Below, one piece after another: positions 25,654 to 34,340 of a stretch of DNA of 64,000 nt. The position numbers and the translations under genes were made by a program. Source of the stretch: Terriglobia bacterium (lineage in GTDB: Bacteria > Acidobacteriota > Terriglobia > Terriglobales > Acidobacteriaceae). How positions within the stretch are numbered: the stretch's first letter is position 1; each line of letters starts with the position of its first letter. A model generated the notes under the pieces. The model was not told the DNA's origin and did not search any database. It was given only the letters and a program-made list of their open reading frames with translations. The stretch spans positions 1-64,000 of the forward strand of contig JAIQFA010000005.1 of the NCBI GenBank assembly GCA_020073525.1, written 5' to 3'.

Positions 25654-26961
25654 ATGACTTCACAACTTCTCTCCGCATACTTTTCGCATCTCGAAACCTC
25701 GTCGGGGTTACGCTGGCGCGGACGAGTGGTCCAAGTCGTGGGCCAGATTGTCGAATCCGCGGGCCCGTTCTGCACTGTTGGCGAGGCCTGCGAGATCATC
25801 GATTCCCGTGGCCGCCACTGGCCCGGAGAAATTGTCGGGTTCCGCGGACACACCGTTCTTTCCATGGCCCTGCGCCGTCCCACCGGCATTCGCTACGGCG
25901 ATCAGGTTGTGGTCTGGGGACGGCGGCCCTCGCTGCGTCTCAGCGATCAACTGCTTGGCCGTGTGCTCGATGGAGCTGGCAATCCCATCGACGGGGGGCC
26001 CGCTCCTGTTTGCCGCGAGCGCTATGCACTCGACCGCGAAGCCCCGCTGGCTCTGGAACGCACTCCCATCCGCGATGCGCTGGGGTGTGGCATTCGCGCC
26101 ATTGACGCCTTCCTTACCTGCGGACGCGGGCAACGCGTCGGCATCTTTGGCGGCAGCGGTGTCGGCAAAAGCACACTGATCGGCATGATGGCCCGCAATA
26201 CCAGCGCCGACCTTACCGTTCTCGGACTGATCGGCGAACGTGGACGCGAAGTTGGAGAGCTTCTCAACTCACTTGGCGAGGAAGGCCGCCGCCGTTCGGT
26301 GGTCGTTGTTTCTACCTCCGACCAGGATCCGCTGCTCCGCATCCGCGCCAGCCTTGCCGCCACCACCATCGCGGAATACTTTTGTGCCCGCGGCCAGAAC
26401 GTGCTGCTGGTTGTCGACTCGCTCACTCGCCTGGCCATGGCGCAACGCGAAATCGGACTGGCAGCCGGAGAACCGCCCACCGCCAAAGGCTACACGCCCT
26501 CGGTCTTCACTTTGCTCGCCCGCCTCATCGAGCGCGCGGGCTCCTTCGCTTCCGGCACCATCACCGGCTTCTACACAGTTCTGATGGAAGGCGACGACGA
26601 AAACGATCCGCTCGTCGACGCCGCGCGCGCGCTGCTCGACGGCCACGTCATGCTCGATCGTCGCCTGGCTGCTCGGAGCCACTATCCTCCCATCTCCATC
26701 CTCGACAGCATCAGCCGCATCATGCCTGCCGTGATTACAGCGCCACATCTGGCGAAGACCAACCATATCCGCCGCCTGCTCGCCACCTACAAGGCTTCCG
26801 AGGAACTGATTCGCGTCGGGGCATATCAGAAAAACACCGACCCCGATCTCGATCACGCTATAGCGCTCATGCCCGCGCTCCGCGACTTCCTGATACAGCC
26901 CTCGCAGGAAGTTGCGGCCATGAAAGATTCTCTAGATCGCCTCCTGGCGCTCCCGTCCTGA
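25654..26961 (+). CDS. fliI: Flagellum-specific ATP synthase FliI
   Basis: FliI is the export ATPase. The protein has Walker A 'GGSGVGKST', 'GLIGERGREV', Walker B 'VLLVVDSLTRLAMAQREIGLAAGEPP', the 'GYTPSVFTLLARLIERAG' loop and 'DGHVMLDRRLAARSHYPPISILDSISR'. The C-terminal helical domain ends 'QPSQEVAAMKDSLDRLLALP'. 435 aa is typical. It starts immediately at the fliH stop and is followed by fliJ after 5 nt. Confidence 0.95.
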   Translation: MTSQLLSAYFSHLETSSGLRWRGRVVQVVGQIVESAGPFCTVGEACEIIDSRGRHWPGEIVGFRGHTVLSMALRRPTGIRYGDQVVVWGRRPSLRLSDQLLGRVLDGAGNPIDGGPAPVCRERYALDREAPLALERTPIRDALGCGIRAIDAFLTCGRGQRVGIFGGSGVGKSTLIGMMARNTSADLTVLGLIGERGREVGELLNSLGEEGRRRSVVVVSTSDQDPLLRIRASLAATTIAEYFCARGQNVLLVVDSLTRLAMAQREIGLAAGEPPTAKGYTPSVFTLLARLIERAGSFASGTITGFYTVLMEGDDENDPLVDAARALLDGHVMLDRRLAARSHYPPISILDSISRIMPAVITAPHLAKTNHIRRLLATYKASEELIRVGAYQKNTDPDLDHAIALMPALRDFLIQPSQEVAAMKDSLDRLLALPS

Positions 26962-26966
26962 ACCCC

Positions 26967-27413
26967 ATGGCCTTTCGTTTCACTCTCGCCCCGTTGCTCC
27001 GCCTCCGCCAAAGTATCGAACGGCAGCGCGCGCTCCAACTGCAGGAAGCCAGCCTCCAGGTCTCCCGCGCCCAGGAATCGCTGGCGCAACTGGACCGCTA
27101 CCTCTCCGACTCCGCCCGGTCCGACGACGCGGGTCTGGCCACTGGGCGTACCGCCGTCGAACTGCAGTTTGCCACGGTCCTTCGTGAAAACCTGCAGCGC
27201 TTCCGCGAGGAACTGCAGTCCGACATTCGGAAGCTCGAACTCCTGCGCCAGCAAGCGGCCAGTGCATACCATCAGGCTTATCGAGAACGCGAAGTCCTCG
27301 AAACCATGCGCGCGCGTCAGCACCGCGCTTACCAGCAGGAACAATTACACCGCCAGCAACGAGAACTCGATGCCGTCTATCTGCTCCAACGCTGGCATCA
27401 TCGGAGCGGCTGA
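26967..27413 (+). CDS. fliJ: Flagellar export protein FliJ
   Basis: It is a 148-residue almost purely helical protein rich in Gln, Arg, Glu and Leu: one long antiparallel coiled coil. It begins 'MAFRFTLAPLLRLRQSIERQRALQLQEA', the usual FliJ start. FliJ is the stalk of the FliI ring and a chaperone-escort factor. The identity rests on position directly behind fliI, on size and on coiled-coil character. The start is the first ATG after the fliI stop. Confidence 0.85.
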   Translation: MAFRFTLAPLLRLRQSIERQRALQLQEASLQVSRAQESLAQLDRYLSDSARSDDAGLATGRTAVELQFATVLRENLQRFREELQSDIRKLELLRQQAASAYHQAYREREVLETMRARQHRAYQQEQLHRQQRELDAVYLLQRWHHRSG

Positions 27414-27561
27414 TTTTGCCGCGCAGCACCCGGCAACCCTTGCCTCGCCCACTCTCCAAGCACCATCTCTTTACTTCGTCGCCAAATGGCTTACGTCATG
27501 TAAGTTCCTGAAATTGCATGATCGCCGCTCAACTTCTCAGTCCAGGTCAGGCTCCCGCTCA

Positions 27562-27579
27562 TTGGCGTGTCGAGTGCAA
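27562..27579 (+). promoter_or_regulatory. Possible sigma54 (-24/-12) promoter before fliK
   Basis: TTGGC and TGCAA are spaced so that GG and GC lie exactly 10 nt apart, as in sigma54 promoters. The site ends about 20 nt before the preferred fliK ATG. Two sigma54 activators are encoded just upstream in the same block, and hook genes are sigma54-dependent in several flagellates. A single match can arise by chance. Confidence 0.35.
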
Positions 27580-27598
27580 TCGATCTCGTGGTGCTCCG

Positions 27599-30007
27599 AT
27601 GCAGGTGAACGCCATTCTCATCCCGGCTGCAGCGCCCGTGGTTTCCGCTACTGACGGACTCCCGTCGTCATGGCCTTCGAGTTTCAGCGCCACGCTCGCC
27701 TCGTCCATGCACAGTGCTGCGGCAAACCAATCCGAAGCTGAGTCGGCGGCTGAAAGAGCTGCAAAATCCTCGACGAGCTGCAATGCTGGCTCCAGCACGA
27801 GTCTCAAGTCTTCGAATCCGAATGCAAAGTCCGGCGGCAAGGCTGACAGCGAATCGGCTGACGACCTGGCGGCCGTCCCAGGAACCATGCCTTCACGAAC
27901 AACGGTTGTGCCAATCGCAACTCCGCCTCCTGTACTCGCGGAGGTCCCTCTTCTCGTGGGTGTGGAAGTTGTGGAGAAGGAGAGAGCTTCCACGGCTGCA
28001 CCGAGCCTTGCCGATCCTTCCCGGAATTGGCAAACGCCCATGCAACTCACCGCAAACTCTGCAGGCGCAGCCGCAGTTGCATCGCTGCCGATCGCTCAGC
28101 GCGACGCGATTTCTGCGCCGATCATCGCGACCGGCGCATCCCTCTTTTCCGGCACCTCGAACGTCTTAGCCTCGCAAGGTCAGGCTGCTTCCGCCGGAAT
28201 TGCCAGCGTTCCACTCGCCAGTCCGCCTGGTTTGAATCTTAGCGAGACCCGCGACGTCCTTCCTGCCAATCTCGCCGCCGATACCGCCCCAGCGATTTCT
28301 CCAGGTCCATCCAAAGCCAGCCTGAGGTCTGCGGAGCTTCCATCTGTTTTCGATCAGGCTGCTTCTGAATCAACGCAATGGTTTCCTAACATCTCGACGC
28401 AATCCTCTACCGCATCGGCGCAGTTTTCGACGAACCCGGCTCCGGTTGCAGACTCTGCAACGCCCATGACGCTGGCGGATTCACCAACATCTGTAACTCA
28501 GGTTTCACCGCCGCCTGCGGCTCCGCCCGCGCCTGCCGCCAGTCTGGCCACTTCGTCTCCACAGGATCAGCCCGGTACCACTGCGACTTCTGCAGCCGCA
28601 GTCGCGGGACAATTCCACGCGAATATTTCAGGCGTAACCATTATTTCCCCTGAGCAATCTCCAACCAACCAATCACCATCCGTCCCGGCGACATCATTCA
28701 CACCATCGCCGCCCCTGCCCGCGGCACCACTTGTGAAAGCGGAGCCATCCTCCGTCCCCAGCAACTCTTCAGACGAAGCCGTGGCCTCGTCGGCCCGCAG
28801 CCAGAGCTCAGCTTCCCCCCCTGTCCCAGCCGCCAACATTCCCCCTCCGGCCTCCGCCCCTATGCCACCGCCAACACCGACGCTGCAATCTCCTGCCAAG
28901 GACAACAACGTTGAGCCCGTGACCGAGCCACCGACTTCAAAAAGGCCCGCGGCTCCCCAATCGAGTGACCCCAAGATCAACAACTCGACGCCAGTCGACC
29001 CTACGCCAGTCAGCCGCACCACCCCAGAACTCTCCTCAACCTTCGGCTCCAGCGCTCTTAACACCGCACAGGCCTATGTCGTCGTACCTGATGCCGTTGC
29101 TCCGGTGGTACAAACTGCCCACGCTTCAGGAACCGGATTCTCCGTTGCCAGTAACCTCACCAGCAACACTGCCGATGACATTGTCAACAGCGACGGCTCG
29201 TCGCTTGCTTCGAGCTTCGATCCGAATTCCAAGATCCCCGCGTCGACTTTCGCGTCACTGGCCGCAACCGCAAGCGATGTGCAAAGCGATGCTCACAGCA
29301 ATGCGAAGACGGAAGCCTCCGCCCAAGTCACACTCACGGCCGCGTCTCAAACAACCGCCAGTGGCAAGAAATCCCCCGCGGCAGATCTGACGAAAGATAA
29401 GTCATCGCTGGCCAATCTTTCGCCCGACGTTCCAACCACACCCGCCTCCGCTAAGGATGCCCCCGCGATACTCACCGCTCCCGCGCCGCCAGCTTCTGCG
29501 TCCCCACAGCAGGTCGGATCGGATCCCGCGCCCGCGCTTCCCAAAATTCACCACATGCTCGACTCGGCGCCTCCCGCTCCATCCATTCCGCTGACTGCGC
29601 CGAAAGTCTCCGATCCCGCCGGCCAGATCCATGTTGGTATTCGCACCGAAGCCTTTGGCGCGGTTGAGATTCATACCGTCGTCAAACAAAGCCAGGTCGG
29701 CATTGCGGTTCACGGCGACCGCGATCTCGCGCGCTGGTTCAATTCCGAAGTGCCAAGCCTCGAGTCGGGACTCAACCAGCATCATCTGAACCTCACGGCT
29801 GTCGATTTGGATAACCGGCACTCCGGCGTCCAGACCGCGACCAGCTTTCAGCAGGGCCAGCCGCGACAAAATTTCTCTCAATCGGCAAGCTCCCCAGCCG
29901 CTGCCTTGCCCGAACCGGAAACGGCACTGGAACCCGCGTCCGTCAGCATTCTCCCGTCCGACCTGTCCATTAGGCCGACAGTAACTCGCGTCAGCATTCT
30001 CGTTTAG
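27599..30007 (+). CDS. fliK: Flagellar hook-length control protein FliK
   Basis: Most of this ~800-residue protein is low-complexity Ala/Pro/Ser/Thr, the flexible ruler region. The C-terminal ~110 residues ('QIHVGIRTEAFGAVEIHTVVKQSQVGIAVHGDRDLARWF...LNQHHLNLTAVDL') match the FliK hook-control domain that switches export specificity. It is about twice the length of the Salmonella FliK, which would imply a longer ruler if the whole is extended; this is inference. An upstream ATG adds 27 unlikely residues, so I start at 'MQVNAILIP'. flgD and flgE follow. Confidence 0.8.
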   Translation: MQVNAILIPAAAPVVSATDGLPSSWPSSFSATLASSMHSAAANQSEAESAAERAAKSSTSCNAGSSTSLKSSNPNAKSGGKADSESADDLAAVPGTMPSRTTVVPIATPPPVLAEVPLLVGVEVVEKERASTAAPSLADPSRNWQTPMQLTANSAGAAAVASLPIAQRDAISAPIIATGASLFSGTSNVLASQGQAASAGIASVPLASPPGLNLSETRDVLPANLAADTAPAISPGPSKASLRSAELPSVFDQAASESTQWFPNISTQSSTASAQFSTNPAPVADSATPMTLADSPTSVTQVSPPPAAPPAPAASLATSSPQDQPGTTATSAAAVAGQFHANISGVTIISPEQSPTNQSPSVPATSFTPSPPLPAAPLVKAEPSSVPSNSSDEAVASSARSQSSASPPVPAANIPPPASAPMPPPTPTLQSPAKDNNVEPVTEPPTSKRPAAPQSSDPKINNSTPVDPTPVSRTTPELSSTFGSSALNTAQAYVVVPDAVAPVVQTAHASGTGFSVASNLTSNTADDIVNSDGSSLASSFDPNSKIPASTFASLAATASDVQSDAHSNAKTEASAQVTLTAASQTTASGKKSPAADLTKDKSSLANLSPDVPTTPASAKDAPAILTAPAPPASASPQQVGSDPAPALPKIHHMLDSAPPAPSIPLTAPKVSDPAGQIHVGIRTEAFGAVEIHTVVKQSQVGIAVHGDRDLARWFNSEVPSLESGLNQHHLNLTAVDLDNRHSGVQTATSFQQGQPRQNFSQSASSPAAALPEPETALEPASVSILPSDLSIRPTVTRVSILV

Positions 30008-30019
30008 GAGGGCAAACTC

Positions 30020-30370
30020 GTGTACACCTCGCTGCTGCCATTGCTTCACTCTCCCGCTCGCGCTGCTTCCACGTCGCCTGCAACCTCCAACGCCGCGACC
30101 TCGTCCACCGATCCTGGCGCGGACTTGACCTCCATGTTCCTGCAGTTGTTGACGGCGCAACTGAAAAGCCAGAGTCCGCTCGACCCGCTCGATCCCAACC
30201 AGTTCGTCGCGCAACTCGCCCAGTTCGAGTCGCTCGGTACACTGACGCAGATCCAGGAGCTTATGCAGACGCTCGTGAACGACGTGAGTCCAACCTCCAA
30301 CTCGAGTGCCGGTGCTGGTGCCCGCGCCGCTTCGAATTCCACCCCGAGTCCCAATTCCAGTTCTCACTAA
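30020..30370 (+). CDS. flgD: Flagellar hook-assembly scaffold FlgD (short form)
   Basis: FlgD caps the growing hook. The conserved part 'LTSMFLQLLTAQLKSQSPLDPLDPNQFVAQLAQFESLGTLTQIQELMQTL' is intact. The protein stops at 116 aa with a Ser/Asn/Pro tail, so it lacks the C-terminal Tudor/FnIII-like domain of ~100 residues seen in E. coli FlgD. Short FlgD proteins occur in other phyla. The GTG start has an excellent ribosome site (aggaggg). Confidence 0.88.
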   Translation: MYTSLLPLLHSPARAASTSPATSNAATSSTDPGADLTSMFLQLLTAQLKSQSPLDPLDPNQFVAQLAQFESLGTLTQIQELMQTLVNDVSPTSNSSAGAGARAASNSTPSPNSSSH

Positions 30371-30379
30371 GGAGCCCGT

Positions 30380-31657
30380 ATGCCTTCATTCTCGATTCCT
30401 CTTTCCGGATTGACCGCCAGTTCCAGCGCCCTGTCGACCACCGCCAACAATCTGGCCAACCTCAACACCATCGGTTACAAGGACGAACAAATCCAGTTCG
30501 CCGATCTGTTCTACCAGGATTTCGGCACGAACGGCGCCGGCGATCCCATCCAGCAAGGTGCGGGCGTCACCGTCAGTTCCAAACCCTCCGACTTCACGCA
30601 GGGCAACGTCACGCCTACCGGGGTCTCCACCGATGTTGCCGTGATGGGCAGCGGCTTCTTTGTGGTGCAGAAGAACGGTGCGCAGAGCTACACCCGCGCC
30701 GGCAATTTCGAGGTGGGTACCGACAACCTGCTCGAAACCGCTGCCGGTCAGCAGGTCCTGGGATACCCGGCCATCAATGGAGTCGTCAGCACCGGCCAGG
30801 GACTCGGCCCGCTCGCGCTTGGAGCCGGAACCATCAGTCCCGCGACCGTCACCAGCAAGTTGCAGATGACTTCGAACCTGGACGCCACGGCCGCCGTCGG
30901 TACCGTGTATGCGGCACCCCAAGCCACCATTTACGATTCCCTGGGCGCCAGCCACAACATCACCATCACCTACACCAAGACTGCCACCAATACCTGGAGC
31001 TACTCTGTTTCCATTCCGGCCGCCGATCTCAACCCGATCAGCGGCGTTCCTCAGACAGGAATACTGGAGACGGGCACCTTGACCTTCGATGGCAATGGGA
31101 CCCTGATCTCGGATACGCAAGGCAGTGGATCTGCTCAAGCGCCGCCGGCAAATATCACCGGCATTGCCATCACCGGATTGGCCGATGGAGCCAGCAATAT
31201 GACTTTTGACTGGAATGTGCTCAATGGGACGACTCCAGTCGTCAGTCAGATGGCCGGCGCTAACAGCACTTCTTCGATTCAGCAGGACGGCAGGGGCAGC
31301 GGTACGCTGGTGAATTTCAGCATCGGTTCCGATGGCACGATTACCGGGTCCTTCAGCAACGGAAAGACCGCTACCATCGGGCAGATCGCGCTCGCCAGTT
31401 TCGCCGACGAGCAGGGTCTCTCGCACCAGGGCAACAACGATTTCACTCCAACGCTTGCCTCCGGTCAGCCCACGATCGGTGGACCTGGAACCGGCGGCCT
31501 GGGCACCATCTCCGGCGGCGCGCTCGAACAGTCCAACGTCGATATTGCCTCCGAGTTTGCCAGGCTCATCATCGCGCAGCGCAGCTACGAAGCCAACGCT
31601 CGCGTGGTTACAACGTTCGATCAGGTGGCGCAGGCCACCATCGCCCTGAAACAGTAG
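30380..31657 (+). CDS. flgE: Flagellar hook protein FlgE
   Basis: FlgE is the hook subunit, exported through the gate. The N-terminal helix 'PLSGLTASSSALSTTANNLANLNTIGYKDEQIQF' region and the C-terminal 'ALEQSNVDIASEFARLIIAQRSYEANARVVTTFDQV' form the coiled coil; the middle ~320 residues are beta-rich, with 'GFFVVQKNGAQSYTRAGNF' typical of the family. 425 aa fits FlgE better than FlgG (~260). A possible FlgF paralogue role cannot be excluded. Confidence 0.9.
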   Translation: MPSFSIPLSGLTASSSALSTTANNLANLNTIGYKDEQIQFADLFYQDFGTNGAGDPIQQGAGVTVSSKPSDFTQGNVTPTGVSTDVAVMGSGFFVVQKNGAQSYTRAGNFEVGTDNLLETAAGQQVLGYPAINGVVSTGQGLGPLALGAGTISPATVTSKLQMTSNLDATAAVGTVYAAPQATIYDSLGASHNITITYTKTATNTWSYSVSIPAADLNPISGVPQTGILETGTLTFDGNGTLISDTQGSGSAQAPPANITGIAITGLADGASNMTFDWNVLNGTTPVVSQMAGANSTSSIQQDGRGSGTLVNFSIGSDGTITGSFSNGKTATIGQIALASFADEQGLSHQGNNDFTPTLASGQPTIGGPGTGGLGTISGGALEQSNVDIASEFARLIIAQRSYEANARVVTTFDQVAQATIALKQ

Positions 31658-31667
31658 GGCATGCCGA

Positions 31668-31687
31668 GACAGCCGTGCTCGGCTGTC
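31668..31687. repeat. GACAGCCG hairpin after flgE
   Basis: A perfect 8-bp stem (GACAGCCG / CGGCTGTC) with a 4-nt loop lies 10 bp after the flgE stop. A 9-bp version is at 42260-42280, also just after a stop codon. No T-run follows. Confidence 0.65.
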
Positions 31688-31904
31688 GAGCCAACAAAGT
31701 CGGCGGGGGCTGCGGCGGCAGGAATCCGCGGCCCTCTCTGATTTCTTTCATGAGACCGCTCTAAGATCGCCCAGCGTGTCGCGCGGTTTCTTGCGCGCGA
31801 GCCGCTGCGCTCCCCCAATTCCATGATTCCAACACGCTTCCCGCCATCGCCCTTTGGATTGACCGGATGTGAATCCGGGAACCCGGGTTGCAGGCATCGG
31901 CAAT

Positions 31905-32399
31905 ATGGCCGATGAACCGATCACTGCAGCTCCTGCACTCGTGCCCCAGGGCGCAGCTCAGGAAGAGCCCAAGAAAGCGCAAAAGAAAAAGAAATCCTGG
32001 CTGTGGATCGTACTCTTTCTCGGGCTGGTGGTGGCGAGTGTCTTCGTGTGGCTGATTGGACAAGGTTCAAGCGGCGCCCCCGAAGTTGCTGCAGAATCCA
32101 CGCTTACTCTGGAAACTTTTGTCGTCAATCTCAGCGGAAGCGGCCAGCGGGCCTACCTCCGTGTCGGAATCACGCTCGGCTTGGCGCGCCCGCTCTCCCG
32201 CAACAAGGCTGAAGCCGTGCCCACAGCGCTGGTGCGCGACACCATCCTCGCGGTGCTGGCCACTGCCCAGCCGGAAGAGCTGTTGAAGGTCGAAGGCAAA
32301 CGCCAGCTCAAAGAAGAACTGCTGAAAGCCCTGCAGGAGCGAGCGCCGCAGATGGCGGTCGAAAATGTCTACTTCACGGAATTTCTGGTCCAGATGTAA
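31905..32399 (+). CDS. fliL: Flagellar basal-body-associated protein FliL
   Basis: FliL is a single-pass membrane protein around the stator. A Lys-rich stretch ('KKAQKKKKS') is followed by the helix 'WLWIVLFLGLVVASVFVWLI', then a periplasmic domain with 'TLETFVVNLSGSGQRAYLRVGITLGL' and the ending 'VENVYFTEFLVQ'. The usual FliL terminal pattern is kept. An upstream GTG in frame would add 12 residues; ATG is preferred since MADEP is a usual FliL start. Confidence 0.85.
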   Translation: MADEPITAAPALVPQGAAQEEPKKAQKKKKSWLWIVLFLGLVVASVFVWLIGQGSSGAPEVAAESTLTLETFVVNLSGSGQRAYLRVGITLGLARPLSRNKAEAVPTALVRDTILAVLATAQPEELLKVEGKRQLKEELLKALQERAPQMAVENVYFTEFLVQM

Positions 32400-32443
32400 A
32401 TGACGCAGAGGTAAAGGGTGCAAATCGACATGGTGAAACCATA

Positions 32444-32725
32444 ATGGCTGCTGCCGTCCAACCCACGCTCGAAGCTCCGAGCGCTGATCCTTTCGCGGAG
32501 CGATGGCCGCGCGTGGAAGCTCTGCCCTGCCTGCTCACCGTAGAAATCCCCTTGCCCGGCTTTACCGTCGCCGATCTCCTTCATCTGGAGCGGGGACGCA
32601 TCATTGCCAGCCGGTGGACCGTGGGACAGGACGTTCCCTTGCGCATCAACCACGAGCTGATCGCCTGGAGTGAATTTGAAGTGGTGCAGAACCACTTGGC
32701 CGTGCGCTTGACGGAACTGGCATAG
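32444..32725 (+). CDS. Short SpoA-domain protein, FliN-like
   Basis: It is a 93-residue protein whose last ~65 residues match the SpoA/FliN fold ('LLTVEIPLPGFTVADLLHLERGRIIASRWTVGQDVPLRINHELIAWSEFEVV' with 'AVRLTEL' at the end). SpoA domains form the C-ring base, with FliM and FliN. A second, longer FliN-like gene lies behind fliM. The stop TAG abuts the ATG of the fliO-like gene, so the two are coupled. It may be the switch FliN or a diverged paralogue. Confidence 0.75.
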   Translation: MAAAVQPTLEAPSADPFAERWPRVEALPCLLTVEIPLPGFTVADLLHLERGRIIASRWTVGQDVPLRINHELIAWSEFEVVQNHLAVRLTELA

Positions 32726-33133
32726 ATGGACCTAGGGCAGATGGAACCGGGGCGAATGGATATGGAGCAGATCGGACTGACGCAGATGGAGTTGGCACAA
32801 ATGAAAGCGCTGGAGATGAAGCTGCGGCAGAGGGAAATCACGCGAACAGAGATTTCGACTCAAGCGCAGTACTCGCGCATCTTCTCGTTCGCCGCTGCCC
32901 CCCTGAAACTTATCTGGCGCTCTCTGGTCGTCGGCGCGCGCGATAAACGCAAAGCGCTCTCCGTCCGCGCCACCGTCGCTCTCGGCGACCGCCGGTTCGT
33001 CTCGGTGATCCAATTCGAACGCCAGCGTTTTCTCATCGGCTCCAGTCCTTCCTCGGTCGCTCTGCTTGCGCATCTCCCGGACGAATCTGCCGACGGCCAG
33101 AAAAACACAAAAGAAACTGGAGACAGAAACTGA
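32726..33133 (+). CDS. fliO: FliO-like flagellar export protein with Met-rich N-terminus
   Basis: Residues ~75-120, 'SVRATVALGDRRFVSVIQFERQRFLIGSSPSSVALLAHL', match the soluble C-terminal domain of FliO, an assembly chaperone for FliP. The N-terminal ~45 residues are not the expected membrane helix. They follow a 5-residue period (MDLGQ, MEPGR, MDMEQ, IGLTQ, MELAQ, MKALE, MKLRQ). The only hydrophobic part is short ('FSFAAAPLKLIWRSLVV'). Position between a fliN-like gene and fliP, with ATGA overlap to fliP, supports FliO. The N-terminus may have been altered by repeat expansion. Confidence 0.7.
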   Translation: MDLGQMEPGRMDMEQIGLTQMELAQMKALEMKLRQREITRTEISTQAQYSRIFSFAAAPLKLIWRSLVVGARDKRKALSVRATVALGDRRFVSVIQFERQRFLIGSSPSSVALLAHLPDESADGQKNTKETGDRN

Positions 33134-33900
33134 TGCGGGCCTGGGCAAGATCGTGGCTGCGGATGGCGTTCGGCGTCATTGTGCTGCTTCTCGCGGCGGC
33201 ACCGCTCTGGGCCCGTCCCCAATCGCCATTCGGCTTCTCGCTGCCCGGTCTTCTACCGGGAACTTCCGCGCCCGGCAGTTCGGCCTCCTGGAACATTGTC
33301 ATCCTGCTCACCCTGCTGACCTTGATTCCCGCCATCATCCTCTCGATGACGCCTTTCGTGCGCCTGCTCGTCGTCTTTCACTTTCTCCGCCAGGCGCTTG
33401 GCACCCAGACCACGCCCAGCAATCAGACGCTCATCGGACTCGCCCTCATTCTCACTTTCTTCCTCATGCAGCCGGTGGGCGCGGCGATCTATACCGACGC
33501 CATCGTTCCCCTCGACGCCGGGCACATCACCATGATGGCTGCTCTCGATCGTGCCATCGTTCCGATGCGTCATTTCATGCTGAAGTACGCTCGCGAAAAA
33601 GACCTCGCGCTCTTTGTCGAACTGGCGCACGAGCCACGTCCCGCCCGCCCGGAAGATCTTGCCATGCGCATCGTCGCGCCCGCCTATCTGCTGAGCGAAT
33701 TGCAGGCCGGGTTCCGCATCGGCGCCGCCCTCTTTCTCCCGTTTCTTGTTATCGATCTGGTGACCGCCGCCATCACCACTTCGGTCGGCATGCTGCAAAT
33801 GCCTCCGGTCATCATCTCCACCCCGCTCAAGATTCTCTTGTTCGTCGTGGTCGATGGATGGAACCTGCTGATCGGTTCCCTGATGCGGAGTTTTACCTGA
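33133..33900 (+). CDS. fliP: Flagellar type III export gate protein FliP
   Basis: FliP is the main subunit of the export-gate helical core. After a signal-like N-terminus ('AFGVIVLLLAAAPLWA') come 'NIVILLTLLTLIPAIILSMTPFVRLLVVFHFLRQALGTQTTPSNQTLIGLALILTFF' split over two helices, the 'AYLLSELQAGFRIGAALFLPFLVIDLV' motif and the terminal helices 'MLQMPPVIISTPLKILLFV'. 255 aa is typical. Its ATG overlaps the fliO stop by one base. Confidence 0.95.
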   Translation: MRAWARSWLRMAFGVIVLLLAAAPLWARPQSPFGFSLPGLLPGTSAPGSSASWNIVILLTLLTLIPAIILSMTPFVRLLVVFHFLRQALGTQTTPSNQTLIGLALILTFFLMQPVGAAIYTDAIVPLDAGHITMMAALDRAIVPMRHFMLKYAREKDLALFVELAHEPRPARPEDLAMRIVAPAYLLSELQAGFRIGAALFLPFLVIDLVTAAITTSVGMLQMPPVIISTPLKILLFVVVDGWNLLIGSLMRSFT

Positions 33901-33910
33901 AAGGCGTTTT

Positions 33911-34180
33911 ATGGGAACCGAACAAGTCGTTGCCCTCTTTCGCAACACCCTGCAGATGGCTCTGCTGCTGGGCGCGCCGCTGCTGCTGGTCGCGATCCTG
34001 ATCAGTCTCCTCATCAACGTCGCGCAGGTACTGACTTCTCTGCAGGATCAGACCATCTCCACCGTCCCGCGCCTGGCGGCGGTGGCGGCGGCCGCCCTGC
34101 TCTTTTTCCCGTGGATGTTGCGCAAGCTGATGTTTTTCACCATCGGCCTGTGGAGCGACTTCCACCCGTTTGTTCGATGA
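33911..34180 (+). CDS. fliQ: Flagellar type III export gate protein FliQ
   Basis: It is an 89-residue protein with two membrane helices (about 17-40 and 52-76). The motif 'LLGAPLLLVAILISLLINVAQVLTSLQDQTISTVPRLAAV' shows the FliQ 'QxxTsi.eqTl...PK' pattern with R for K. It follows fliP by 10 nt. FliP5-FliQ4-FliR1 forms the gate. Confidence 0.94.
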   Translation: MGTEQVVALFRNTLQMALLLGAPLLLVAILISLLINVAQVLTSLQDQTISTVPRLAAVAAAALLFFPWMLRKLMFFTIGLWSDFHPFVR

Positions 34181-34227
34181 AAAGTTGTTGGGAGATGCAC
34201 GAGTTCAGTAATGCGAAAAAGATCTTC

Positions 34228-34300
34228 GTCGAGACGCGGCTTGCCGCGTCTCAGCATTGCCGCGCCTCGGAAGACGGGGCAAGCCCAGTCTCTACACGAG
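34228..34300. repeat. Double-hairpin repeat (GAGACGCGG type), copy 2
   Basis: The first hairpin GAGACGCGG-cttg-CCGCGTCTC is perfect (9 bp). The second is AGACGGGGC-aa-GCCCAGTCT with one mismatch, ended by 'ctacacgag'. It lies in the only sizeable gap of the export-gate gene run, between fliQ and fliR. Copy 1 is at 10762-10828. Confidence 0.75.
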
Positions 34301-34340
34301 GGTTTTTCGTGGTCCACAACAGGCGCTTGCTGAGGTGATT

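Noticed and set aside
29402..30367. 321-codon minus-strand frame over fliK and flgD
   Set aside because: Gly/Arg-rich shadow of low-complexity coding DNA; FliK and FlgD domains are on the other strand.
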